A stretch of 64,000 nt of DNA from Amblyomma americanum (taxonomy: Eukaryota > Arthropoda > Arachnida > Ixodida > Ixodidae): assembly GCF_052857255.1 (NCBI RefSeq), contig NC_135505.1, forward strand, positions 63,898,149 to 63,962,148. The letters run 5' to 3'. Of this stretch, positions 23,241-34,236 are shown one piece after another (within the stretch, counting starts at the first letter, position 1; each line of letters opens with the position of its first letter). The position numbers and the translations under genes are program-made. The notes under the pieces are model-generated. The model saw only the letters and a program-made list of their open reading frames with translations. It ran no database searches and was not told the DNA's origin.

Positions 23241-25130
23241 GATGACCGCACTGACTTCTCGCACGATTTTTGCCGACGTCCATCTATCGAGACTGTTTAT
23301 CCAAGATTAACGTGTACCACCTTGATGCACTTCACCAAAACTCCATTACAACCTCTTGCAATAAAGACCTTTCATGGGCAGAGAAAAATGTGACTAGATG
23401 CGGCGGAAATGTGACACGTGCCATACTGTGTGGCCTAAAAACGTGTTCGGTCGCGTAGCTTATGAAAAATGATGGTTTGGTTTGGTTTATTTGGGTTTAA
23501 CGAATCTATACCAATGATAAAAGACTAAGAATTTATCAGGCACCTACCGACCTAAACAATTTTTCGGGTGATTTTCATTTTAGGGTTTGTCTCAAACATT
23601 TTAATGGAATAAACAAGCGCTACTTAATGCAAAATGACATGTTAAATTCTTAAACTTTTGTGCAGTGATGTTCTGACAGAATCTTAGCTCACCGAATAAA
23701 TACAGCCCCTTTTTGTGAATGAAGAATATTATTACCGTTGAAAAGTCTTGTGTGTTTACCAGTTTATTTTATGTGCGCAAGCGAAGTCTGGTTTTATGTA
23801 ATTTTTGTTGCTCCCCTGTGATCTCGTTTCATGCAATGTGCGAGCCTCCTTCTATTCGCTTTGTTCTGCAACGCACTGAATACTTTTCTTCATAAGCAAG
23901 AAACGAAGACTGAAGCCTTTGAAAGTCTTTGACAGCGACTCAAAGGAAGGAGAGAATGAAGGACGCAAACCCAAAGTTAGAGGCAGAGCCGGGCTTCCCA
24001 CAATTCTTCATAAGACGGCGTCAGAAATGGCAATGTAAAGGTCATTTCAAGCTACTGAGCTATTTTTATGCTCGCAGCCTCGCCTGCCGCTGCCAAATCT
24101 CTCGAAGACCACCGAATACGCAGCCTCCGACAAATACGCACATGGAGGGAACATTCGTGTTTTTCGGCTGGGCTCACACTACTATCTCTGTCAGTAAGTA
24201 GCGGCATAATGAACAAGAATGCCTGAGTGCTATGTGAGAGTGGCTATCAGTCACGTGAGGCCTTGTGACGTCTTAGGCACAGTCGGTAGACGGAGTATGC
24301 GTCTCGAATCGTTACTGGCGAAGTTGGCGCCATTTAAATGATTGTGTGTACATATCCCTACGCAGTTCGGCATAATACGCTGTTTGTTTCGATTTTTTTC
24401 CCATAAAAGACTGTTTACTCTGGTTATATTTTCCGATTAAAAGTATAGCCGCGCAGAAATCTAAGATACTTGTTAGTCATTTGCATCAGCTTGACTGTAG
24501 TCCGGTGCTCTCGCTGGTCTTTTATGACATTGTACTCGCTCTGCCCGAACCTCTGCTCTTGACACGTTTGTTGGGCTGCCGCATTGTTCTTTTACTGAAA
24601 TATAAATTCTGTGCACCCCCACTTCTCTCTTGCATCAGCCGCACATATCCTGCTGCCTGCCCATATCGAGTCCATAATGTGATTAACGCTCAAACGGCAG
24701 CTTCTGCTGCATTTTCTGCGCTAAACGCTCTGAGTGGCAGCCATTCCTGTGGTGTGGAGAGATTATGCTGGCCAGCTCATTTTCTTTCTCGCCTCCACGT
24801 AAACTCTTTTCTTCTGTTCTCTGATGCATTTATTAAGACAACTGCAGTTACCAACCTTTGGGGCCCTTTATACTACCTTGATCAGCCATGCACAAAAAAA
24901 TCATTTCTTATATAAGACAAGTACCCTACACCATTGCCGTCTTTACCTTGCACCTACAACAGTAACGATGTCCATTACAGAGGCGCCAGCTAACCTACAG
25001 AGGCTTTCAGCCAAAACCACTACGCAGCAGTATTTACTAAGTCACACTAGGGGCATACAGATCGAATGTTTATGATCCGCAAAACTAAACAAATGTAAAA
25101 AACATGCACAAATCCTTTCACCTATAATCC
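23241..25130. other. unassigned stretch with one SINE tail remnant
   Basis: At 23467-23505 TTTGGTTTGGTTTATTTGGG is the reverse of the ACGTTAAAC...AAACCAAAC tail seen in the SINEs at 15335 and 39806, a minus-strand stub. Otherwise AT-rich. The 144-codon plus ORF at 24481-24915 has no recognisable domain. Confidence 0.4.
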
Positions 25131-25277
25131 GCTTGGGAGTTACTGCGAGTGCTCACCCACCATTAAACACTGGTGTACGCGACTCTGCGTTCAGCATGGT
25201 GCATGTACATACTCGTCTAGATCTCTTGAACAAATGCGCAGCGCACGTTATGAGAACTTGCGGACTTGACAGCTTAC

Positions 25278-26000
25278 CTCCAAGGTATTCCACCAGTTGG
25301 ATCGAGCAGGCGCAGCTGCGCCACTACCCTGACGTGTCTCGTCCAGCTTCGTTGGCGGCAGCGCAAGGGTTAGCCCCGTTGCCGCAGCGTAAGCGCCCTG
25401 AGGTGCCTCCAACGGAGCTGCAGCTACTTCTGTGGCTGGTTTCAGGATCTTTCGCCCTACGGCGATCGGGACGGGCATCGGACCACCTGGTGGTGGTGGC
25501 ATCAGCAAGAAGGGATTAGTTGCTGGCAATAGCGGTCTGTAACTACTTCCTCCCGGCGTGGCAGCTGCGGCAGCACGTGGTACGAGTACAACTGCACCCG
25601 ATGCCACTTGGCCGTACATTGTTCTCTTCGCCCTTCTAGCAGCTGGATGGGCGAATGGGACATCGGCCGGCTGCGCGTATTTGGCTGCGGACTTCCTCCG
25701 GCTGCCTCCTGGCGATCCTGCCGAACTGGCTCGCCGCAGTTGGGGCCGCGCCGGCAACCTTCCGCCACCACTTCTGGCGGTGGGATAATGTGCCAAAGTA
25801 AGCGCGGCCGGAGCTTGCAGTCCGGGTTGGCCCGCTGCAGCTCCTGGACTCCAGGCTTGGCTGAGGACAAGCGGCAGTCTAGAACCTATGAGAGCGCGAT
25901 GCGGCAGCGTATTTGTTGGCATATTCGAGGCGGGCTTCGTGCTAGGGTCACTGGGTGGGGAGGCGCCACTTGTCTCTCCTGGTGAGGCTCTCATTGCCTC
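25278..26000 (-). CDS. candidate host exon, Pro/Ala/Arg-rich, unrecognised
   Basis: 241 open codons between an acceptor CAG (26001-26003) and a strong donor TTGGAG|GTAAGC (donor bases 25272-25277). Reads GAG GCA then MRASPGETSGAS; includes RRASSAGSPGGSRRKSAAKY, FLLMPPPPGGPMPVPIAV and ends SNWWNTLE. It is low-complexity but not a simple repeat, and looks like a disordered cytoplasmic region with basic Ser clusters. The start is either the ATG at 25994 or an upstream exon. Its end phase (0) fits the acceptor at 19407. Long opposing plus ORFs (25558-25985) lack splice sites and are shadows of the GC-rich exon. Confidence 0.5.
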
Positions 26001-26119
26001 CTGTTTTCGTTACAGCCGTACGCAAAAAGAGACCAGACCGACCCTCTTATGTTGGCTTGGCCCGCGAGTGTCCAAAAGCAAAATAGAGATACGTGTGGAA
26101 ATGCTACTTACGCTGAACT

Positions 26120-26789
26120 GAGTGTAAAATGTGCACGTGAAATATGGAATCGCTAAACATTAGTATGCCATCCCGAAAATGAATCTGCTCTTTGATACCT
26201 AGATAAGTTGTGATTGTTAACGCGCATCTCTTCTGCTCCGGTGAACGATATCATGCGCAATCGGCTTGTATACCAGACATTTCAGCGAGTGCTTTAGAAA
26301 ATTCCTAAAGGCAAGGTGCTTGAGACAGACACTAAATCTATTCAGCAATATCCTTCCACCTTAAGCTGATTTCTTTTATATAGAAAATCAAATTAATAAG
26401 CGATCAAGGTAAGAGATATTGCCTAATGGATTCAATGTTCACGAAGCCTTGTTGTTACTGCCAAAGACGAGTTCGCAGTCTTGGAGAAGACAATGACATA
26501 ATATTCTGTGCAACGAAAAAAAAGGTGCTGTAAAGAGTACGCACTTTCATTCCCTTTGTTTTTTTTTGGAAAGGAATTGAGAGACACTTACGTTCCTCAT
26601 TCAGGGGATAACCCGATAGCTTTAATTGGTGCCGTCAGCGGTTCCTCTTTGAACTCTGAAATGAACACTATGTCCTCTTTCACAATCATAATCATTAGGT
26701 GAAAGACCACACAAAAGAATAACTTTAATCATGTCATGCCACTCGTGAATGGAGCAGCCCAAACCCTTCAATAACTATCAGCTTAATTG
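26120..26789. other. unassigned AT-rich stretch
   Basis: No gene or known repeat seen. Confidence 0.4.
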
Positions 26790-27240
26790 GTTTGATCATA
26801 GAAGGTTTATCTTACCGGTACGCACCTACGGGGCGGAAACATGGAGGCTAACGAAAAGAGTTCAGCTTAAGTTAAGGACAATGCAGCGAGCCATGGAAAG
26901 AAAAGTGATAGGTGTAACGTTGAGAGACCGGAACCGGGCAGAGTGGGCAAGGGAATAAACACGGGTTAATGACATCCTAGTCGAAATCAAGAGAAAGAAA
27001 TGGGCTTGGGCAGGGCATGTAATGCGAAGGCAAGATAACCGCTGGTATTTAAGGGTAACGAAGTGGATTCCAAGAGAAAGTAAGCGTAGCACGGGGCGGC
27101 AGAAGGTTAGGTGGGCGGATGAGATTAAGAAGTTTGCAGGCAAAGGGTGGATGCAGCAGGCAAAGGACAGGGTTAATTGGAGAGACATGGGAGAGGCCTT
27201 TGCCCTGCAGTGGGTGTATTAGGGCTGAAGATGATAAACT
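26790..27240 (+). mobile_element. RTE-like LINE, 3' fragment, young
   Basis: The C-terminal domain, starting at RTYGAETWRLTKRVQLKLR and running through KKWAWAGHVMRRQDNRW and GWMQQAKDRVNWRDMGEAFA to the stop at 27222. It is open in one frame except for one TAA at 26957-26959. It ends with the GCCCTGCAGTGG block and a short GAAGATGATAA tail. It is 5'-truncated just inside the reverse transcriptase thumb, as is common for target-primed insertions. Much better preserved than the 20280-23240 copy. Confidence 0.82.
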
Positions 27241-27249
27241 ATCAGCTCT

Positions 27250-27698
27250 TCGTTAGGAAAGTTCAGCGCTGCTATCGAGAGCTCGGTACTTAATTACCAA
27301 ATATTTTTGTGCCCGTGTTTTCTGTGTTGCTAATATTGCTTCCTATTTTGTGTGCCTTATTAATGTTAACTTTGTTCAGGTATACACAGACTACCAGTAT
27401 TGTTTTCGGAACTATTGCGATGTAACTTCTGTCATGACGCCAATTGTGAAATTAATTTGCCTTGTTTCGATATGGTTATGATAGAGATCGTTGTACTGTT
27501 ATTCTGCGTTGTTGTATTTTTGGTTGTATTTCCATAGTTAATTCATGTGCCTTTGTTTACCATTACTATTTTTGGTCTATTTTACGATCTTCACCAAAAT
27601 AATGTATCTTTTGAACTGTTATTTATAACCCTATTTTGCCCTCCTGCAACAATCCCAAACAGGATTAGGAGTATGCATAAATAAATAAATAAATACGA
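27250..27698 (+). mobile_element. LINE 3' untranslated tail with (ATAA)n
   Basis: T-rich, non-coding sequence ending CCCTCCTGCAACAATCCC, then CAGGATTAGGAG and (ATAA)5. This layout is typical of the tail of CR1/Jockey-like LINEs of ticks, from memory. No coding part precedes it, so it is a short 5'-truncated insertion abutting the RTE-like fragment. Confidence 0.5.
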
Positions 27699-27699
27699 A

Positions 27700-27800
27700 G
27701 CTGCCTGCGTGGCGAAGCGGTAGCGTGTCTGACACCCAAGCTAGGGGTCAGGAGTTTGGTTCCCGAAAAATTGTCCCAGTTGTCTTTTCAGCACAGTTAA
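27700..27800 (+). repeat. tRNA-like SINE head fragment
   Basis: GCCTGCGTGGCGAAGCGGTA followed by GTCAGGAGTTTGGTTCCCG resembles a decayed A box and B box with an anticodon-arm-like middle. It stands directly after the ATAA run, so it either inserted into that tail or used it. No body of a known SINE follows. Confidence 0.35.
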
Positions 27801-28608
27801 CTTGCATAATTTACATGCGGGTCCTAATGACGTTTGAGGGAAGTTGCAACCTCGTGATCCGCAATCTTCTGATGTTTTATTCACTCTTGTGGCCACATAG
27901 CCATATTAGAAGCCTATAAAGAAAATTGGACGCATTAACCTCTGGCGCAAATGCATTGCGCGTACGATTTTCATTTACAGCTGCGTTGCTAGAGCAGCCA
28001 TCTTTGGTGTAAAGGTGTTTTTTCTTGCCCGCTGGCACCATGCGCGACTGCCGAAATCAGCTGCTCACGTAAAAAAAAACAAAATCCCTGACTTAGAGCA
28101 GCGAGTTCACAGGTGTTGCTCGTTGTGCCTGAGCAACAAATTGCGCAACAAAGAAGAGAAAGAAGTAAAGGTATCTCAACGCCGCCAACTGGTTTGCTAG
28201 AGGGAAACGCACAGCCTAACAGCGCGTAATTCAGGCATCTACCTCCCTGCATGAGAAGGAGCGTATTTTCTCGACCTCCAATTTCTGCTGCCTTGTCGCA
28301 TCGCTCACCGCACGCCCTAGAGCACACATTCAAGCGTTCTGTTCTCCTCCAAAAAAGCGGGTTCCAACCAAGCCCAGTGCAGTGCCGCGCCTCTGTTTCA
28401 TTTAGTTATCATTTCTGTGGTTTAATTCCCGAGCGATCAACAAGTCCCTGTGCACCAAACTACGCGAGGAGTGGAGTAACTGGTTTGAATGGTAACCGAA
28501 CTCCTTGAAATCTGACCTTCTTTTTCGGCGCTTGCCGCGTTCGACCAATTACTGCGTAGAGCCTGTAGATGGATGCGGATACCGCATCACTAAACCAACA
28601 GAACTTAC

Positions 28609-28811
28609 CACTCTGACGGCGCGTGGTGCTCCTCTTCCGGCTACTTGGAGCACTCGGTGCATTCTGATCCTCAGGGCTGTCCACTGCGGCCGCTCGGCTG
28701 GAACACCTGCCTGAGGGTGCCGCGTCTACAGCCTCGTCTCGGAATTCCTTCGTAGTTCGCCCCGATGGTGCTCCTCGCTGCCCAGTGAAGTCTTCTTCGG
28801 ACGCGGCAGTC
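28609..28811 (-). CDS. candidate host exon, Ser/Arg-rich, unrecognised
   Basis: A 203-base open stretch between a CAG (28812-28814) and a consensus donor CAGAGTG|GTAAGT (donor bases 28603-28608). Reads TAASEEDFTGQRGAPSGRTT, then EFRDEAVDAAPSGRCSSRAA, then DSPEDQNAPSAPSSRKRSTT. Composition resembles the exons at 25278 and 19071. The acceptor has a poor pyrimidine tract because LINE tails and an AAC-rich stretch lie directly upstream. End phase 1 does not match the start of the 25278-26000 exon, so another exon would be needed between them. Could be chance. Confidence 0.35.
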
Positions 28812-28857
28812 CTGCAGTCTTGCAGTCGTTGATATTGTTGTTGTTTGTCTCACAGTC

Positions 28858-28868
28858 TCGCAGTCGTT
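28858..28868 (-). repeat. target-site duplication of the I-type LINE 1, 3' copy
   Basis: AACGACTGCGA on minus, directly after the (AAC)n tail. The identical 11 bases stand at 34226-34236 just before the element's 5' end. A third near-copy (AACGACTGCA) lies at 28821-28830. Confidence 0.75.
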
Positions 28869-29141
28869 GTTGTTGTTGTTGTTGACCTCACACAATGGCA
28901 CATACCCACAAGGGGGATTGGCCATAACCAGACGGTGACTATTTAAATGACCACTTGCATGTGGCAAGCATGGGATGACCTACCAAAATTTGGATTGCAC
29001 AGTTTTCGTAGCCGAGGTGGTTGCAGGAGGTTAGGGGGGTCATACAAACTAAAATTTAGGCAAAGAAGGGGTAGGGATTACTATAAGTGGTTGTAAAAAC
29101 CGAAATACAGAAGCTGATAATGGGATGGGCAGGACGAGAGC

Positions 29142-32100
29142 TCATGAAGGTAGACGTTTTGATTCTAGTAGATAATTTTGTACGGCAGAGCAAACATTCC
29201 CATTGGTATGGCCAAGCATAGAAGCGCCAAGAGACAGAACAATCGCAGAAGACAAGCGCAAACTGAGATTCTGTATTGGAACTTCTAATAGTCGCCTCCT
29301 AATCGATGAGTAGCGACGGCAAAAAAGAAGAAAGTGCTCTATTGTTTCCGGCTCCGCACAATACGGACACAATGGGGAGATCGCCAGACCAGGCCTGTAT
29401 AGGTAAAAATTTAGTTGCAGCACTCGGCAACGAAGCCTCGTGAAGGAAACTTCAATACTGCGCGATCGCCAGACCGAGCTTCTCCATGGAAACAGTAGGT
29501 GCTGGAAGTCGTCCAAGGAAGTCAGCGCTAATGCGCCCAATTCGTTCATTACAGTGTACCGTCGAAAGCGTGCCGCCGTGATATAAGCAGTTGTTGGAAG
29601 CGGGTCAACAATCGGTCCACTCAGGGCTGTCTTCGCTAAAGCATCAGCTGATTCATTTATTAGAAGACCCCTGTGCCCAGGAACCCAAAGAAATCGAATT
29701 GATGTGATGTGTGGAGGGATCAGGAATTTTAGAATCCGAAAGAGCTGCGATTCAGTGGACGCCGAGAGGGAAGTGCATAAAGATAACGAGTCTGTAATTA
29801 TTATTACTGCTGATAAAGAAATTGGTACCTTGCGCAGAGTGAGAACCACTGCTAGAAACTCAGCCAGATAGATAGGAGTGAAATCTTGGAGACGGAGAGA
29901 AAAAGACCAGTCAAGGGACTGGGAGTAAATACCTACACCTGCCTTTTCTGCACATACCGAGCCATCAGTCGCAATCGCAACATGTGAGCTGACGGTCGAC
30001 AAATAATCCTGCAACATACCATTTAACCATTAGAAAGGCAGTAATTTTGCATTACGTGGATAAATGTCATCGTAGATGATAGACACATTTGCAGGGATGG
30101 ACCGCACCGGGACAATTTCAGGTATTCTCACGTTGAGTGGGCCCAGCAAAGATTCAACGAAACAGATTTGGGGAGTTTGAAGGCGAGACCATCCGACACC
30201 CAAGAACTCCGCTCGCTGCCCTAGGAAGATCAACTCGGATGCATGCTGCTCCGAGTCGCAAAACTTTAAAAACGTTTGTACTGTCAAAAGGCGAAACCTT
30301 GCAGTAAGAGACGGCACCCGCGCTTCCAGATACAAAACATTGTTTGCCACGTATTTAGGGAGACCCAAACACAGGCGCAGAGCTTCTCGCTCTAAGAGCA
30401 GAAGTGGGCGCAGTTTGTATGCAGCTGCTCCAGAAAACAAAACGCAACCGAATTCCAAGATTGGCCGGATATACATTTCATAAATCAGCAGCAGAGCATG
30501 TCTGCGCATACCGCAGCGAGGGCTACTCATCCTTCGCAGAAGGCCTACCGCCCGAATCTCTTTCGCAGCAACCTGATCTATATGTGACCGCCAAGAGAGA
30601 GAGGAGTCATAAGTTACCCCGAGATACTTTAGGGAACATACCTGAGGAATGACATGATGACGATAAGACAATGAAATGGGTACCTGTTGAGTAACCGGAA
30701 AAGGTAGCAAAGCGCACTTGTTTACATTAAGACTTAAGTGTAATTCAGATAACCATCGGTCAAGGGAATTTAAATATGTCTGTAAAACCATATACACAGA
30801 ATGTAAATCACTCGCAGCAGCAAAGAAAGCTATATCGTCTGCATACACGTACGTAGTCACGTCAGGGGAAGTCGGAATCGAACTGAGTAAGAGGTTGAAT
30901 AGAACAGGGGAGAGAACTGCACCTTGAGGCACACCTCTAGATTGATGAAATTTCCGTGTAGAAACTCCGCGTTGACAACAATAAAATTCTCTGTCAGCCA
31001 GGAAAGCTGACACCCATTCCACAAAATAACTTGGCAAGCCCAGAGCACGTAGTCTGTACATCAGAGGCCCATGTTCGACACTGTCATATGCTTTCGAGAT
31101 GTCTAGAGTTACCAGCGCAGCATACTGTCGACGCCGACGCGCTAGGCGGACACGGCTTTCGAGGTCAGTATGCGCACACCATATAGAGCACCCAGGCTTG
31201 AAACCAATCTGAGAGGGGTTAAGTAGTCCCTTTTCAGTAATAATGGGCATTATTCGTCCATACAGCACGCGTTCAACCATTTTCACCAGATTCGATGTCA
31301 ATGAAATTGGTCGAATGTTGTCTAAGACCAACCCCTCGCCTGGCTTTTTAAGCACCGGAATAATTTTGGAAACACGCCATACATCCGGGATCCATGGGGT
31401 TCTAATAGAGTAATTTACCAGCTCCAATATAGCATTGGGGGACTCGTCGAACAGTATTTTAATCATCGCAGAGGTGACACGGTCAGGACCAGGAGCTGCA
31501 GAAGGTAACCGATTTATCACCTGGGAGAGCTCAGAAACCGAGACATTAAGGAAATCATCATAGTGATTCCCAAGCAGTTGTGGGCGAGAGAGCGCAACCG
31601 AAAAACGGTGTTCCAAGCCTTTGCCAATTTTTTCTAATGACCTGGCAAGCTCTACTGGAGTCAGCACATTAGAGGGAATGTTGTTAGGCGGTGGCAGCCT
31701 GTTCCTTGACCTCAGAAAGCGAAACAAGGCTTGTCTGTTATTAGATATTGATAGATGGTTATAATTCTCTTCATTATATTTTTCTTTTGCCCTAGCTACT
31801 GTGCGCTTGAAGGTAGCTGCAGGAAACTTATAATCAATCCAATTCCGGGGACATTGATTATGGATAAGTTTCTTCCAGGCTGCCTTGCGCCGCCTATAAT
31901 CCTTTGAACATTCTGCATTCCACCAAGGGCTCTGAGAAGTGCCTATGCTATCGCACACTGTAAACTCTGATTGCCTCCGTACCCGATCTAAAATAGAGCA
32001 TAAGCCTAACACCCTGCTCTCCTGAGACAAATTCGGCAAAGAGTGTAGTTCTGAACTGAGTGAACTTTTGAACTTGTTGTAATCGACTAGGGTGCAACTG

Positions 32101-32762
32101 AATCCGCCAATAGAAGTCATCGGACGCAAAATGTCAAAAGTGAGTGGGAAATGGTCACTGTTTGTTGCAGAGTCAACCGGAGTCCAGGAGGAAACTACTA
32201 CCCCTGGGGTTGAAAACGTTAAATCCAATGCTGATCGGGAGTGCCCACGGAGAAAGGTCGGAAGACCCGAGTTATGACAGTTTAGGTTATTCACACAAGC
32301 CCAATCCCATAAACGCAAACCGCACTGGTCTGTTCGATAACCCCAAGTCAGGTGATGCGAATTGAAATCCCCAACAAGTAACACATGTGATCTGCTGACA
32401 GAGTAAGGAATCTAATGGCCGTGTGTCATGAACCCCAGATGGAAAATATACATTTGCGACAGTAATGGGATGGAAACCAGGAACTGAAAGATCCACTGCC
32501 TGAATTTCGCAATGAGCGTCCACCCGCTGAAACACCAATCGTGCCTTGTGACAGAATCTGGGTGAAACCAACAGAAGCAAACCGCCCCCCCCCCCCTTGA
32601 TGGGCGGTCCATTCTAAAAATCCGATAATGTTCCATTTGAAATGAAAACTCTTTCGACAACCAGGTTTCTTGAAGCGCAATGACATGAGGAGAAAATTGT
32701 TTTGAAAGAGTTACTAAATCAGTGAAAGCTGATTGAATGGAACGGCAGTTCCACTGCAGCAC
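29142..32762 (-). pseudogene. ORF2 of I-type LINE 1 (endonuclease, RT, RNase H), lightly damaged
   Basis: Starts 11 bases after the ORF1 stop with MLQWNCRSI and LQETWLS (APE). The frame changes at the 12-G run (32585-32596; RGGG loop) and again near 32384. It then stays open for 784 codons from GDFNSHHLTWG and SDHFPLTF (APE end) through TLDISKAYDSVEH (RT motif A), SRGVPQGAVLSPVLF (B) and VYADDIAFF (C). A TAA at 30030-30032 interrupts before the RNase H domain: ATDGS, LAEFLAV, ITDSL and ESADALA keep D-E-D-D. It ends with a CPYCAEPETIEHFLLFC zinc-like motif. The three lesions make it a pseudogene; the homopolymer one could be an assembly error. Confidence 0.9.
32585..32596. repeat. C homopolymer, 12 bases, in the LINE ORF2
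   Basis: On minus it encodes the Gly run of the endonuclease RGGG loop. The reading frame changes exactly here, which fits slippage or a sequencing length error. Confidence 0.9.
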
Positions 32763-32773
32763 TCTCAGAGACC

Positions 32774-34102
32774 CTATTCTGTCGAGAGATCTGCAGCAGC
32801 AACTGCCTTTTCCAAAATACTGTGGTGACCAGTTTTTCCTGAATTGCTCTTTTTTGTTTTGGATTGAGGGGAGATAGACGGACCAGCAACGGCCAAAGGA
32901 GACCGGCTACGTTTCTGAGCTCGAGCATCGAGCTCCATCAGCTCAACACACCCATCAATTGCTCCGGTCGTGACTTCAGGTACATGAGTTGGAGGCGTGC
33001 GCTCTTTTTGCGGCTGCATTGAAACAAGGGAAGGCGTCTTCGCATTGAATTCAGTAGGTACTGCAGGATCCACGGATGACTTCAACGCGACATTGGAGGT
33101 CATTATTGAAGAGGTCATTTGCGCCACCATGACTTGCGATATGCACTCTGTTACTGAATTCACTAGCCGATCCATGACCTTGGCCATTGCCTTTTGAACC
33201 GCTGTAGCAATCGCATCTGACAGGCTTGAATCCACGACCGCAGTCGTCTGCCGTGCTGCCACACTTGAGTACCCGTACGTCCTTTCCTTAACAATAGCCA
33301 TAGCCTCGCGCCTTGAGCACCGGCGCTTTTCTAACACTTCCAGCACCTTAACCTCCTCAGCCCTTGCAGGACAATTAAAATATGTGGCGGAGTGACTACC
33401 GCTGCACAAGCAACACATCTCATCTTTTGAACATCTTCCTACACGGTCATGATTACCACCACACACACTGCACCTTGAGCTCGACTTGCAGGCGTTCGCG
33501 CTGTGGCCAAACCTCCGGCAATTGCGGCATTGAAGTTGCCTTGATGAATACGGATCGACCCTGAAAACCAGGGGCCACACCTTCAACTCAGATGGACAGG
33601 AGAGACCCGCAAAGGTGGCAATTACTCTTTCAGTTGGAAGTTTTGTTTCCTCAACGACCCGAGTGCACCGATGTACAGAAATCACCCCTGCGGTGGAGAG
33701 TTTCTCTAGCGTTTCCTTAGGGCTAAGGCGTGGGTCAACCCCTCGCACCAGCCCTTTAGTGCACGCCAAGTGGGGCGGTATAAATGCGCTTACCGACTGG
33801 CTTCCAAAAGCTGTGCACGTTAACAAATCCATGATGCAGGCCTGGTCGGCCGACCTGCACACCACGCCTCCTCTGCCGTACTGCCGGACATCACAGATTT
33901 TTAAGAAGTGAGGCGTAATCGCCTGTAGCGCAGTCTGAACCGCATCCGGGTTATTGAGTCGAATGGCGCCACCATCCGATGGAACCAAGGCCACGGGAAT
34001 AGTGCCGACGCCACCCCGAAAGAAGGCGTCCAGGGGGAGTTGGTTAGGGGGGAGGCTGGCCGACCAGGGGGAGTTCCCCTGGCCAGGAGAGGACGTCGAC
34101 AT
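32774..34102 (-). CDS. ORF1 (gag-like) of I-type LINE 1, intact
   Basis: 442 codons, ATG start (34100-34102). Such proteins bind the element RNA and help carry it to the nucleus. The middle has three zinc knuckles in a row: CRNCRRFGHSANAC, CSVCGGNHDRVGRC and CCLCSGSHSATYFNC (about residues 198-250), followed by a basic segment with KRRCSRREAMAIVKER. A Ser/Thr-rich tail with basic clusters (QKRSRSPLA) follows. The N-terminal third holds an RNA-recognition-like region (GTIPVALVPSDGG). The stop lies 11 bases before ORF2, suggesting coupled re-initiation. No damage is seen. Confidence 0.9.
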   Translation of the reverse strand: MSTSSPGQGNSPWSASLPPNQLPLDAFFRGGVGTIPVALVPSDGGAIRLNNPDAVQTALQAITPHFLKICDVRQYGRGGVVCRSADQACIMDLLTCTAFGSQSVSAFIPPHLACTKGLVRGVDPRLSPKETLEKLSTAGVISVHRCTRVVEETKLPTERVIATFAGLSCPSELKVWPLVFRVDPYSSRQLQCRNCRRFGHSANACKSSSRCSVCGGNHDRVGRCSKDEMCCLCSGSHSATYFNCPARAEEVKVLEVLEKRRCSRREAMAIVKERTYGYSSVAARQTTAVVDSSLSDAIATAVQKAMAKVMDRLVNSVTECISQVMVAQMTSSIMTSNVALKSSVDPAVPTEFNAKTPSLVSMQPQKERTPPTHVPEVTTGAIDGCVELMELDARAQKRSRSPLAVAGPSISPQSKTKKSNSGKTGHHSILEKAVAAADLSTE

Positions 34103-34225
34103 GCGCCCCTAGCGACCTGCAAGCGCCCTGCAAAAGCGAAAGACAAGCAATCAGAAGCTAGTGATACGAACAGTCACCGCCCAGTGAGACCACGCCCGCC
34201 TTTGGGAACAGCTCGTCCCAGCTCG

Positions 34226-34236
34226 TCGCAGTCGTT
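34226..34236 (-). repeat. target-site duplication of I-type LINE 1, 5' copy
   Basis: AACGACTGCGA on minus, five bases (AGCTG) after the (GAA)6 tail of LINE 2 and directly before the LINE 1 leader. Identical to 28858-28868. Confidence 0.75.

Larger units (their letters stand above)
28869..34225 (-). mobile_element. full-length I-type LINE 1 (RNase H-bearing)
   Basis: A 5.36-kb non-LTR retrotransposon: 5' leader (34225-34103), ORF1 (34102-32774), ORF2 (32762-29142), 3' untranslated part with the terminal motif GCCAATCCCC...GTGGGTATGTGCCATT (28893-28922) and an (AAC)n tail. It is bounded by an 11-bp target-site duplication, so both ends are defined. Domain order (CCHC gag, APE endonuclease, RT, RNase H) is that of the I superfamily. 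ORF1 is open; ORF2 has two frameshifts and one stop, so it is recent but inactive as read. It lies just past the tail of I-type LINE 2, on the same strand. Confidence 0.9.

Noticed and set aside
25558..25985. Plus-strand ORFs of 76 and 125 codons
   Set aside because: Shadows of the GC-rich minus-strand exon candidate at 25278-26000, which has splice sites; the plus ORFs have none.
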